Assembly: GCA_963513935.1 (NCBI GenBank)
Contig: OY740770.1
Location: 92,970,511-93,034,510 of the forward strand
Direction: 5' to 3'
From: Aphrophora alni
Lineage: Eukaryota; Arthropoda; Insecta; Hemiptera; Aphrophoridae
DNA length: 64,000 bases
A program made the position numbers and the translations under genes. Shown one piece after another: positions 51,062 through 63,362 of the stretch. Below the pieces are notes generated by a model that made no database searches, was not told where the DNA came from, and worked only from the letters and a program-made list of their open reading frames with translations. Within the stretch, counting starts at the first letter, position 1. Each line of letters begins with the position of its first letter.

Positions 51062-51440
51062 TGACGGCTCACAAGTTTCGTTTTAGTTTTTATTTCTGAA
51101 CGATAATGTTGAAAATTTGGTACACATTTTGAGCGATTAACCTCCACATTTTACCAATATCTTAATAAAATTGATTTTTAGAAAATAGACCTTTACTAGC
51201 AGCACAATGAGCAATGAAATTTGATTTTAGTTTCAATCATTAATTTTTATTTTTTTTTATTATTTATTTATTTATTATTATTTTTTTTTATAAATGACTA
51301 AACAATTTCGGGGAGATGAAAAACAATACGTTTTGTTAGAAACTTTTCAGACTACATTTAATATATTTTTATCATAATCGTCTAGGCTCAATCTTGGAAA
51401 AAAAACGTAATTTTGACTTTTGATTTTATAGCAGCTACAT
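51062..51440 (+). repeat. R4 repeat, copy 2
   Basis: Direct partner of 30146-30540; shared blocks are given there. Its ATT-rich centre (51250-51290) has a different length from copy 1. The copies are about 21 kb apart in the same orientation. Confidence 0.75.
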
Positions 51441-52045
51441 CCAATTTTAAGCTATCGAAAAAAAACACGAGATTTGGTCTAAATATGATAAATATGACCA
51501 TTCCACTTATTTGGGCTGTAAACAAACGAACTAAACAAAGGTTGTATGCGAAAGGCGTGGTTACTTAATGCTTTATCGAGATAACAACCATTTCCCTCCT
51601 CTTTCAAAAGTTTAGTGCGTGATTACTCCATGTATATATTTACTCGAACAAATGTCATCTTCATTAAAGTAAAAAAAATAAAATTAAAAAATAATTATAA
51701 TGTGATACTTAATTAATTTATAGAGAGAACATCTATGGTTATGTTTAACTTTTAAATGGATAATTTCCAAACTGTTTATTTTTGGGGAAATGGGAACTTT
51801 TTGCGTCCTTAGAGCAATATATACTAAATGCTAAGAGTTGATTTTGGGAAAAATCAAGTTTTTTTCGTTTGGGTTGTACGACATTTTTCCTCAACCCACA
51901 TTGAGTTATACCTCTACAGGGTGATTCAAAATTGCATAAAGTTTTTCGGTTCATGAAACCTCGAAATGGATATCTCAGCAAAAAAAAAAAATAATAAAAA
52001 AAATATTGACACGATTTTTTAATCAAATTATCTCAAATAATAATA

Positions 52046-52081
52046 TTTGATTGAGATATTTGACAAAATATCTCAATCAAA
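52046..52081. repeat. Perfect 16-bp hairpin
   Basis: TTTGATTGAGATATTT (52046-52061) and its exact complement (52066-52081) are separated by the four bases GACA. It may be the stub of a foldback element. The stretch at about 51910 just before it carries an end-like sequence, CTACAGGGTGATTCAAAATT. Confidence 0.85.
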
Positions 52082-54249
52082 TTTAAACTATGTATACATA
52101 ATTTGAAAAAAAAATATGAATGTACCCACCAGGATTTAACTAAAGTTATGTAATTATTTTAAATTAATATTTTATATTATTAATTGTCATTTTGTGTCTT
52201 GACAAGTACATATAACATTTTTATGATTAGAATGTGAAAAATAATTATAATGAATTTTTGTGATGATCTGATGATAGTGGTTTAATCTAATCGAAAACGG
52301 TAATCTGTAAAATTATGAGGATTGTTTAGACGGAAAAAAATAAGATAATTAATTTATAATAATTACATAACTTTAGTATTTGAAAAACGAATTAATTAAC
52401 AAAAACAAATCTGTAACTAATGCAATATATTTAAAATGGATTGGTAATAAATTTAACGGACAAGAATTAGTTAAAGAAACAAATGGAACTCAATTAATAT
52501 TGGTATTAATTCATATAATCGTATGTTAAAGATCGAACAAATAAAAATTAATTTTCAAAGTTTAATAAGGTGTATTTATATCATTCTGTAATCAACGAGG
52601 AGAATTGAAAGGAAAATACAATTAAAAAGACATTAAATAAGCCTATCATAAGTGAACGACATTGGAGCTTTACCTTATATGCCTCCAAGGTCAAACGTAC
52701 TGTACTTTTAAATACATCATTTAACTAGCGCAGACATTTTTCAGACATACTTACAACGTACAAGAGCAATTAAAAATTTAGCAAGAGCAATTTGCTCCGT
52801 CATGAATTTTATATCTCTTAAAGTTATATTCAGGTTTTGTATTGTAATGACCTACTAAATTACAAGACCCATTAACTAAGAGTAATATTGTCTACATAAC
52901 ATTTCTGTAATAGGTTTGAACAATAATTTTTTATTATTTTTATTTCTTGATAATTAGTTACGGTGAAGAATACAATAATAAATTAGTCCAACGTAACAAA
53001 TTGAAAGTAAAATTAATTTCGGTTTCAAAGAAATTACGAAAAAGAAATGATAATAAATTTGACTGGCTTTATTAAAGATTCGCAATCTCACAAGAAACTA
53101 TGTTTTACTTTATTACACAATGTATGCAGTATAAGAGACAGTTAAATGATGGCTTAGATATCAGTTTTGAACTCCACTGAGCAGAGAAAATATTTTTTTT
53201 AGTATAATGTCTGTAGTCTATACGTTGTCTACAGTCTAAAAGATGACATTTTTGATCGTATATTAAAGAATTCCCTCTTTTTATTATTATAAATGTGTTT
53301 AATTTTTATAATTCTAAATTTTGTAACTTTCGTTTGACCTTAAATACAAAATTCCATTTTTTTTAAATTCGCTAAAAATATGTTATTACAAATTTCCTAA
53401 AATGTTGCCTCTAAGAATCCAAACAAAATATATTGGTTGCCATTTCGAAAATATGTTGAGTAAAGGGCCGGTAAAAACAAAAAACACCAACTGTGAAATT
53501 GTTGTAAAAACCTAATTTCTTAAATTCGACTACAGTGTTTTTGATACATGAAAATATTAATGACCCAAAATATTGAACCACGTACAATCTCAATAAAAAG
53601 AAAATATCAAGTGAAGAAACCACGATTAATTTTAAATTAAGGAACCGAATTGCCGCACCGTTATCAAAACTCTTACAATCAAAAACGTTCAATTGAAATT
53701 AGGACAGGTTTTGACTCAAGTGAAAAAAGTTTGTGCTCTATTTAATTATAAATAATATCTTCTATAAATTAAAATGATATGTATGGTTATTTTTCACTTA
53801 TTATATAATTATAAAGACATTTATTAACTTAATTATATTTTAGTGGCATTTTGTCTGATATAGATAAACTACAAATACTTTTGTTTCTTTACAAAAATTA
53901 ACCTACTACTTTAATTTTGTAGATGGATGTGTAAGAAAGTTGTACAATATGTAGATGAACCATTTATTTCAAAATGTAAAGATTATTTTTCAGCATTTGT
54001 AAAGCGTAAACATTGTGCAATGTGTGAGGATGATTTATTTTTACTCGATCCGTTCAAACTTTAATTATTTTTTTAAAGAGGAACCTCGCTGTTATAATGT
54101 ATAAGTGGTTGATGATTCTGAACAAATATTCTACAATGTCAAAATTTTGGAGTACTATCATAAAAAAACAATTAAAAAATAAAAATTATAATTACACTAA
54201 AATGTAATCTTCCAAATACCCCTACTCTAATTATTCAGATACAAATTAT

Positions 54250-54545
54250 TGGACGACGCCATCATGGTTCTTACCCAGCCCCCTCATTCAATGTGATTCA
54301 AGTAGATCATCTTAAATATAATTCTCAAAAGTTGGTTTCTTGGGCTTTGTAGGAAATATTAAATTTGTATTGGCAGATGGAGTTGTTTTCCAGTAGAGTG
54401 AGTATGTTTATTTAAGTAGTTACACAAGTTTTCTGAACCGTGTAATTGCGTATATGACTACTTTTTTGACGTCGGTTAGTCTGAATATATAAAATGTGTC
54501 CACTATCTTCGTTCGTATCTCTCGTACCTTGTGGGGCTCGAGATG
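54250..54545 (+). repeat. R1 head copy
   Basis: GCCATCATGGTTCTTACCCA, GCCCCCTCATTCAATGTG, GGTTTCTTGGGCTTTGTAGG, AAGTAGTTACACAAGTTTTC and TTTTTGACGTCGGTTAG follow the R1 head order. The right half of R1 seen at 38 and 41 kb is missing. Confidence 0.72.
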
Positions 54546-55074
54546 TATATATGTGGAAAGAATCTTTGGAATTGTTTTACTTGACAGACAACATTGAAAA
54601 CAAGTTTAGTGGAGCGTAAGAAACACTATGTTTTTATGTTTCCATTTTTTAGGTTGAGTTCTAAGCTGTTATACGTTGTAATTGTTATACATTGGGGGAA
54701 ACTTAACTACAATGGTTTTCCGTTTTTTTATTCTAGTATGAAGTAATTATTGTGCTGAAGGAGAAAACTGATTTTAAAATTTTATCTAAAAGATTTTGTT
54801 TTCGAAAATTTCAGACAGTAAATAAACCGTACATAAACATCGCACAAAACTAAGTCTTTCTCACAAAACTACGTATTATTATATTTTTTAAAATTATATA
54901 AATATTATTATTCTTATCTAGAAATTATAGGAAAAGTAAAGAATAGATTTGTCAGACTGTTTTAGCTAATATTTTGTTTATTATAGCTTAGTCGTAGCAC
55001 AAAGAAAAGGTGTCAATATATGCAACCAATAGAAATAAACGTTGTTTCACATTAACAGTAATACAAATAAATGA

Positions 55075-55145
55075 ATATTGAGCTTGACTTGTGAGATAAT
55101 GTAGAACAAAAACTCAAACGTGTGTTCGAGTTTTTGTTCTACAGT
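55075..55145 (+). repeat. Truncated R3 element forming a hairpin
   Basis: It keeps only the R3 left end (TTGAGCTTGACTTGTGAGAT). TGTAGAACAAAAACTC (55100-55115) is followed 12 nt later by its exact complement (55128-55143), so the two ends of R3 seem to have been fused into a snap-back. Confidence 0.75.
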
Positions 55146-58100
55146 AATACAATCGTTCATAATTTTGAACACAAAGAATATAATAAATTGAATTTAAGAA
55201 TATGTCAACTAGTTTCAAAATATAAATACCCTTTTTGGTCTAAACTATGTAAATCTTCTTTTCTTTAATTTCATTGGAATTATATATTGTTTTTCTAAAA
55301 CCAGCTGATTATATTGTTCCCCAGTTCATTTCCATTCTTTTCATAGATTATCTTTTCTTTGTGTTACGAATAGGTTTTAATAAGCGAAATATTAGTTAAT
55401 ACATTCTGTATAGTCTTCTCCTTTTCCTATAATTTATACACAATAGGAAATATTTATAACCTATTGGTATTTCCTTAGAAGACATTTATATACATCGGTA
55501 TATGCAGAGTGGAAATAAAGTATCTTCCCCCCCCCCTACTTTTTCCAGTATTCGTCATATCGATTTCTGATTAAATGAAGTTTTTGTTTAATTAAACTTT
55601 TGTGATGTGTTAAAATTTTCGGTTGCCATATTTGATTTTAAGCCATTTTTTTATAATAGTAACATGGTGGTTTAATAATTGATTTACTATCGTTTTTCAA
55701 CTCCAAGTTCAGTGGTATAAATATGTTTTGTATCTCTCTCACCAATATCCAGTTATTCACGGAAATGTGTGAAATTTTTTTTTTTTCGAATACTGCAAAT
55801 TTAATGTTTTAATTGTGTAAAAACCTTGTTAATGCACTAGAATTTGATCTTCACTTCTCTGGACATATAAGGAAATAGGTCAGTATAATTGTACAACTTG
55901 ATTTATCATTGGTTTCTTAGTTAAAAAGCAGTTTAAAACCATTTTGAAGTTGTTTTATGATTGTAATATGAGTTTTAGAATGTTCCATTGAGTTGAAAAT
56001 GAGATGGTTCTCAAACAAATAAAATATCAAATTTTCAGTATTTGAAAAAAGTCAAATTTTCTATTGCTTTTGTGAATAATGGAATACAGGTGAGAGATAT
56101 CCAAAACTATTTTTGCCACGGAACTCAGTTTAACAACGATGTTGAATCATGTTAAAAATATCATGTTGCCATTAAAAATATTGACTCAAATCCAATATGG
56201 AGAAAGAAAATTTAAATACATCATAAAACGTAGTATACGTTCATTTAAAAAAACTTCATTCAGTCCAAAATCGATAACGAAAATTGGGGGGAAATAGAGG
56301 GGTAAGAGACGTTCTTTACACATTTTTACGACATATCTAAAAAAAAAAAAAAAAGTATTTCACAGTATTTATATGTCAGAAAATCGCATTATTATATTGG
56401 AATAATAATATTGCGAAAATAAAACAATAAGTTAACCATAAAAAATAACATTTATCAACGTTAACTTTACTACGAACTACGAAATAAAACTATGTCTTAA
56501 CAACCAAACAAAGAGGAAAAAGAAAAGAAATTGGTGTTGTATTTTAAAATTATAATTATATTCCAGTAAAAAAATGTAATTTTTTTAAAAATATTTTATT
56601 AATGAGATTTCCCTTATTTATTACTAATGGGTATAAGTGGGTATATCGAGGACTTATTATCAAAATTTTGTCTATATTATTATAAAAAAATATGTATATA
56701 TTTAATTACAGTAGAGCCTATGTTTTTTTGCTTGTGACATAAACTAGTCTAATAATGACGGTGAGGACTATTTTTGTTTAATTATTTTACCAATTACTTC
56801 TGAACGGTAATTTCTTTTACTTGTGATAAGATACACAAGTTTTGGTCATTATAATCTTCACATTTCATCGAAAATGGTGTAGCCGATTTTGAGAAATTTC
56901 ACCTTTTATTAAAAAAACCCAGAATATTGGAGTTTTGTACTGATAACTACCAAAAGGACAATGTTGGGGAGAAAGCAACTTTTTGTTTAAGTCCTTGTGG
57001 ATTATATACGAGAGAAATAATTTTATCAAAATACTATTGTATTTTATTCTCGTAGAATGTTTAGTTATTTTGGTTAACAAGTTTTGAGATGTCGGTATTA
57101 TATATTACGTACATAATTACTAGAGCAACAAATTTTTAGTTTAACGTTTCCCGATTCAGTGAACAAATAGACTGACAGACTAATATTTTGAAACTGTTAA
57201 TTACTTAGGAGCACTTACAATTAAAATACAGAAATTTTCAAGGTATAGCGAAATATATCGACAAACATAATTTTATCAAACTGATCACCCGTTTGGGGTT
57301 CAGTTGGACTCAAACGGATATTTCCATACGAAACTCAACATATGTTTTGTAAGTGTCCATCATACAAATTTCTTTATGTACATAATAATATGTACACAAT
57401 AATATGTGTACAATAGTCCTCCCTGATTGAATATTTAGGGTTTAAATTTTCTAAAAATTTGTAACGGGTTTAAAAAATATTTTTAACGTAGAAAAATGTA
57501 ATTATTGTAGCTTCAAAATATACGATCCTCTACCAATAATTCAAAACAGTAAATTATCTCAGTTTTCTATAAACGATTTTTAATATCTAAAATTCCTCTG
57601 AATTACCAATTCCACAAACATTCCGAATTCGGAAAGGTTTCAAATTAAGCTAATTCTCAGATATTATTTGTTATTAATATTCTAATAGAAAATACAGTAA
57701 AATTGTGTATAATCATGTTATAGAATGGTATAAAAAACGGCAAAATATGAACGTTAACTTGATTGAAATATTTGAAAAATCTATTATAATTTTTTACAAT
57801 CGAAAAATGAAATAAATAAACGGCTCACAATCTTTCTTACATCCATTAAAAAAAAGCATTGACAACAAAATGTCTTTGTTATATTTACCAAAATTCCGAT
57901 TCATTAATTATCAATAAAAAATAAATCAAAAAATTACAATAAAATAATAGCAAAATGAACTAACTTACATGCAGATGGCATCCAATGTGTGTTGATTTGG
58001 TAATGACATTTTGATTAAGCTGTTAAGAGTCAATTTCATAATAAATGGCGAACACAATAACCTTTGATTTTTCAGAAAACTTTTTACCGAGTTTGTTCAA

Positions 58101-59014
58101 AACTTATATTTGTACTCCTAATTCTACGTTTAAATTAACTGAAAGTATGTGCCACAACAATAGTATTCGATTTTAATACATAACCAGGTATATTTAAGAC
58201 GAGCAAATGACTTTAACGGGGGGGGGGAATAGAAATTCTATTTAAATATAAATAACTACGATGTTTGAAAAAGCTAAGCCGCCAACACGACCGAAGCGAC
58301 AGCGTTCCATACTGCAAACATCTGACTTAAACATAAACAACTGCTAGACCATCAGGATGTATTACAAGTATCAAAGTAATTACAAATCTTGTTTTGTCTT
58401 TCGGTTCACATGTATGTGCAATGGTTCTACGCCATTTATTAAAAATTTGACCTCGTTATTTAGCAGATATTAAGTTAATGTAATTCTAAAATAATAGAAT
58501 ATTTGTTATGTTCTTAATCATGATAATCCAGATACTGCCTTCAATTTATAATTAATTATCTACTGTGCAATACAATAATTATTTCCACATAAATTCAATT
58601 ACGTTAATTATAAGATTAAGTAATCCATTAAATTTTTATAATTAAATTAGTAGAATAAATAAGTTATAATTACCACAATAATTAATTGATATAATAAGCA
58701 ATTAAGCACTGGGCCTAATGATATTATTAATAAAATCAACTGTCTTAATTTGCTAATAACTATTGCACAACATTAATTGTACTGTATTTAGGAACGTAAT
58801 AGTAAAAATTGTAAAAAAAAAATGTTTTAAATGACAATATTTTTTCCTTTAAAATAATGAAAAGATTATATTTACAATTTTAGCCTGTTAAATTAAATTC
58901 GTTAAAACAACATAATTATTTCATAATTGTTGACTATACCAAAACATTTTTTGTATTTAAGCTCATCACAGATAAACAACCTATGACAATTAATATTAAA
59001 TACATTTATTTTAC

Positions 59015-59170
59015 CTGTAGCACGCACTAAACGCCCTCTACACAGATCCGTCACCTGCAATATCAGCCAACTGAATAAGTTAGGTTAGATCAGGCACTTC
59101 CTTAGCAACCTCAGTACACCAACAAGCTATAGGTAGCGTTAACTTCGCGATCAGCTGTTCGATGACGTCA
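59015..59170 (-). promoter_or_regulatory. Candidate promoter and non-coding first exon of the zinc finger gene
   Basis: This block is richer in GC than its surroundings. On the minus strand it holds the palindromic CRE TGACGTCA (59170-59163), an arthropod initiator-like TCAGTT (59074-59069, +1 near 59072), and a donor CTACAG/GTAAAA with exon edge 59015. That gives a first exon of about 58 nt spliced to the acceptor at 50885. A second donor-like GCAG/GTGACG is near 59056. There is no TATA box. The assignment rests on motifs only. Confidence 0.4.
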
Positions 59171-61170
59171 CTTGTGCAATTTATAGAATAACATTTAATA
59201 AGGGAAAGAAGGCATTGCATATCACGGCATCCTTGGTTATTTTGATACGAAATACCAGTTATTTGAATTAACCATTCAAAACTGTCAGAATATCTATCCT
59301 TAATGTGAAGCCGTTGTTACTAACAGCTAGTGTGTAAATGCTGAACTTGATTCCGCCGGTAATTTTAATAACATGTGTGAATTGCGCTAAGATGACAAAT
59401 ATATAATCAATTTAATGTTTTTAAAATGGGCCTAGATGTATAATATAATATTTGGGTTAAGTGGTTTCCATGACAACAGCAATAATACAACAATGTAATA
59501 GTTTTAAAAGTAATTGGTTTTCATTCCTTAAAATAAACAGTATGCGAACATTACTTACATTTTTATAAACAATAGGAATTTAAATTCATATTTTAGGGTA
59601 GCTGCTATAAAACCAAAATACAAAATTTTGATTTCATTAAAATCGACTCGAATATTTTAAATCAAACCATGCCATTCCGAAGAAACTTTTGTGAAATATG
59701 AAGGTAAAAGTCTGAAGAAATGTTCTAAATTACATAAAAGAGTAAACCATAGTTTCGAATTCAAATTTTAAAGATGATGTTAAATTTACATATATACATA
59801 TTCCCTGTATTATACAAAGATATTTAATATGCTTAAAACTGCTCACAAAGTTAGTTATGGTTCAAAAGACACCATTAATATATTTTATGAGCTTTCTTTC
59901 GTTATTTAAAAAAATATATTACTTAATCTAAACTATCAAGTTGGGAACACAACGTAATAAATCCTATATCTAAATGGCAATCTTTTACCTTACAATCTTT
60001 CTGCTGTGCATATGTGAAATTATCTTTACTTGAAATTTTGTTAAATCAGTGTAATCGATAAATCCAGTAATAACCCAAGGTCACAAGGTCACACGACCAA
60101 ATCCAATCGTCAAATCATACAGTTGTACGTCCAATCTTTTTAATGATTTGAATGTTTTATCCAAAACGTAAACCCAAGTTCCTAATAAGGTTCCATTAAT
60201 AAATAGAATAATATAATTAAATACGGTTTAAATTATTTATTATAGATTATGGAACCTTTCATACAAGATAGGCTATTAATAAATTGAAGATTTCCTATGA
60301 AAAAGTTGAAATCAAAAATTAAAATTAGAAAAAGAAAATGTTATATTATTTTGTTCATTACTATTAAGTTAGATTAATATCACTGTAAAGTATATTTTAT
60401 TCGCCGTAGACATTGGAAAAATATCAATTCCGTCAAATGAATACAGTAAAAATAGGACAGGTTCCATTCCATCAAATCGAACATTGGACATCCATTTTTC
60501 TATGACACTCGATACATTGTTATTTTGGAAGTATTTGGATACAATGAATTTGACTATTGGCTTTGATAGTGTGTCTTGGGCTGTCAATAGAAGACAGAAT
60601 GAACATCAATTCATATAATGTAATGAACTAACTTTTGTGTAAACCGTATCCTTTAGATTATATTACCTTAAGGATTAGAACGGGCGACCACCACCGTTTT
60701 AATGGCGTCCATAAAAACAAAGACAAACCCTGTAAAAGCAATGGAACCTCACCAAACATTGGAAAACTGTTTTAGTTTGAAGGTCATACAAAACTTTCAA
60801 GATTTTGAGAACAAAGAATATAATATAATAAAAAATTAATTTAAGAATATATTAACTAATTGATTAGTTAGTTTTGAAATTTAATTTACCTTTTGGTATA
60901 AACTATAGAAAAATCATCTTTTTTTAACGTCTTTGGTAAATAAATAAATATCGATTTTTTATATCTGCTGTTATTTAAACGTTTTAATGTTTATAACTAT
61001 TTTCTCAATAGACAATTAAAATAATTATATTTTTTACTATGAAAAATTTGTTAAAAATTAAGCAATGAACTTAATTTCTATACCTTTATTATTTACTTTA
61101 TCTATTTTTATACAAGAAGTAGAATTTGAAGCCAAATATAAAATTGTTTATATTGTTAGCCTATATATGT
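59171..61170. other. Upstream flank, no gene seen
   Basis: AT-rich sequence without convincing coding potential on either strand. The longest frame (60369-60587, minus) is 72 codons with no recognisable domain. Confidence 0.6.
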
Positions 61171-61179
61171 ATAGTGTTC

Positions 61180-61852
61180 AAAAAGTTCCTTTAACACCCT
61201 TTAATTTGTTTGTTTAAAATAAATTAACAGAATTTTGTATATATCTTGTGGTTCACAACTGGACCTATTTTTTGATGATATATTACAGAAAAACACCATT
61301 TTACATTTATAAGAATTTTGATTGTTCATTATTTTTAAACGGAGCAAAATACTAAGCTCTAGTTTGCGCCATTTACTTTGTCTTTTAATAAACTTTACAA
61401 TGGTGTGCCACATGACCTATCTTTACAGTTCAGATTTTTAACCCACCTCGCCTCAATCACCCAAAAAATTATAGAGGACCAGATATGTCAAAAAGTATGT
61501 CCTGTATTCACCAAAAGATACACCAAAGTCTTCTTAATTTATTTTAAACAATAAAAAAATTCTTTAAAATTTAAAGAACAATTCTGAAAAATTAAATTTT
61601 TTCAGAATTTTGATTCTCCATTAGTGTGAATCGGGGCAAGATATTAAGCTCTAGTTTTGCACCATTTACTTTGTCTTTAATAAGCGTTATAATGATGTGT
61701 CACATGACCTACCTTCACATTTACGTTTCTTAAACCCCCCCTCAATCCCCCAAAAATCATAGCGGGTCATATATATCAAAAAATACGGCCAGTTATGCAC
61801 TACAAGATATATACAGAATTCTGTTAATTTATTTAAAGGAACTTTGTAAACA
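61180..61852. repeat. Element with inverted ends and an internal direct duplication
   Basis: The outer ends are inverted: AGTTCCTTTAACACCC with AATAAATTAACAGAATTTTG on the left, and CAGAATTCTGTTAATTTATT with TAAAGGAACT on the right. Inside, 61305-61550 and 61606-61840 are direct copies sharing TACTAAGCTCTAGTTTG (right copy TATTAAGCTCTAGTTTT), CACCATTTACTTTGTCTTT-type blocks and CACATGACCTA. It is non-coding. Confidence 0.7.
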
Positions 61853-62115
61853 CTGTGTAAATATAAATTATTTTAAATTTGTTCGTTAGTCTCATTATTT
61901 GACGTATAATGATAGCCAAAGTTCTTGAAATTCTTCATAAATTAAGTTTAAAGATAAAATTCTCTTAATTTTTGAAGTAGACAGAAAATAGTAGTGTCAT
62001 TGAGTGTACGATATGTAGCTGTACATATTGAGCTATTAGGTACATATTGATCATGTTGTACATTTTCAACTGTACATTTTGAGATCAATAGGTAATAATT
62101 TATTTCCGAAAGAAT

Positions 62116-62137
62116 AAAAAAAAAAAAAAAAAAAAAT
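62116..62137. repeat. Poly(A) run, 22 nt
   Basis: Homopolymer A tract in non-coding sequence. No retrotransposon body was recognised next to it. Confidence 0.9.
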
Positions 62138-62696
62138 TAATAAATCTAACAACAATTGTTAGATAGAACGTTTACTACCTCATAAAGATATATGTACTCA
62201 ACATTTCCTGGACGTGAAGAAAATTGCAGCAGCTAGTCTTGCAACACAATCTCCTCCATAAATGATGAAAGTCTGATATATCCTAATTACTCTGTAGTAA
62301 GAGAATTTTCTTGATTTCCAATCCGAGTTAATAATAATAATAATATATAGTTACACTATGAAGTGCAGGTCATAATTATTATAATCCAATTTAGTAAATT
62401 GGCAGTTATAATAATAATTGAGATGCTACGAAAGGAGACAATCAGCGAGTCTTTAATTAGAATTACTTTAGTGAATAAAAAATAAATTTCTTGGTGAGAG
62501 GAAAAGAGAAAATACTGAAATGAGAAATTGAAAAAAAAAAAAAAAGAATTGTTTATCAAATTTGTTCAATGTTTGTGCACTATTTATATTATAATTATAA
62601 GTATGGATTAAAACATAACATTATAAAATGTACGAAACATTATATAAATAAATAAAAGTTAAGAAAAAATATATTTTATTTTTCTCTTATTTTTCT

Positions 62697-62698
<2 letters not shown>

Positions 62699-62760
<62 letters not shown>
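62699..62760. repeat. (GA)31 microsatellite
   Basis: Thirty-one uninterrupted GA units. Translated in reverse it gives Leu-Ser repeats, which explains two spurious open frames here. Perfect tracts of this length are often polymorphic and bind GAGA-type factors in insects; no promoter is recognised beside it. Confidence 0.97.
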
Positions 62761-62762
<2 letters not shown>

Positions 62763-63068
62763 TATCACAGCTACCTTTCCGGGCATACTCACTCGTCCTG
62801 TAAAGTACTTCTGGGGATGTTGTCCCTTGTGGGGATATCCCCACAAGGGCAAGCGGCCTAAATCAAGTTTATATGTAATATACATATACTTTTAAGCATA
62901 TTAGATCGAAAATAAAAATATTTTTAAATATCCCCTAAAATAGCTTTTGGGACGACAGCTTTAGTTTTGAAGAGAGACCACCAGGGCTGCGCTGAACGCA
63001 ATACTCTCTCCTATAGAAGAGATTCGGGCTTTAGCCCTAAAGGTGACTTATGGGGCTCTTGAGTATGA

Positions 63069-63290
63069 TTGGTCCATTCAAATTCGAGAGAAAAGAGCAA
63101 GTTGGTTAATGCCTTTGTGAGGATACCAAAATATTTGTATGTAGACTGCAACGAACGTCACTATGCCTTTGGGGACATTGTTGCCAGATGGAACAGATCC
63201 AGTGTTGCCGTCAATTGCACCTTTCATAAACTTAGAGTTCAGTCCGTTTGTCCATTTCAATTTCTTAGAGGTGGTTGTATACTTGTTGCT
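63069..63290 (+). pseudogene. Fragment of a non-LTR retrotransposon endonuclease
   Basis: The plus-strand frame reads IPKYLYVDCNERHYAFGDIV then ARWNRSSVAVNCTFHKLRVQ. This resembles the central motif of the endonuclease/exonuclease/phosphatase domain of Jockey/R1-type elements: a GDFNARHxxWGD block, then N-x-x-G-x-x-L, and a LRVL block before a Pro/Thr-rich stretch. The invariant Gly-Asp-Phe-Asn is degraded to Val-Asp-Cys-Asn. No reverse transcriptase follows within 700 bp. It is a short dead remnant; the family is inferred from pattern only. Confidence 0.45.
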
Positions 63291-63362
63291 TCTTTGCGTT
63301 ATTTGAATGTGTGCAATATATATTATAAATTACATAAGTTATTCGCCATTCTAAATAATTAG

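Larger units (their letters stand above)
50885..59014 (-). other. Putative 5' UTR intron 1 (8.1 kb)
   Basis: AT-rich sequence between the acceptor at 50885 and the candidate donor at 59014. Contents recognised are R4 copy 2 (51.1-51.4 kb), a perfect short hairpin at 52046-52081, an R1 head at 54.3 kb and a truncated R3 hairpin at 55.1 kb. The remainder (51450-54240, 55150-59000) shows only simple AT-rich sequence and short C or G runs (55527, 58218). No coding exon was seen. Confidence 0.5.

Noticed and set aside
57955..58000. Possible extra 5' exon with GCAT/GTAAGT donor on the minus strand
   Set aside because: Weak exon context without a clear acceptor; the candidate at 59015 is better supported.
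62659..62885. Two minus-strand frames with long Leu-Ser repeats
   Set aside because: Direct translation of the (GA)31 microsatellite.
63078..63260. Minus-strand frame containing GAIDGNT, reminiscent of Harbinger transposase GAIDGTH
   Set aside because: Only a few residues fit, and the plus strand gives a longer match to an endonuclease pattern.
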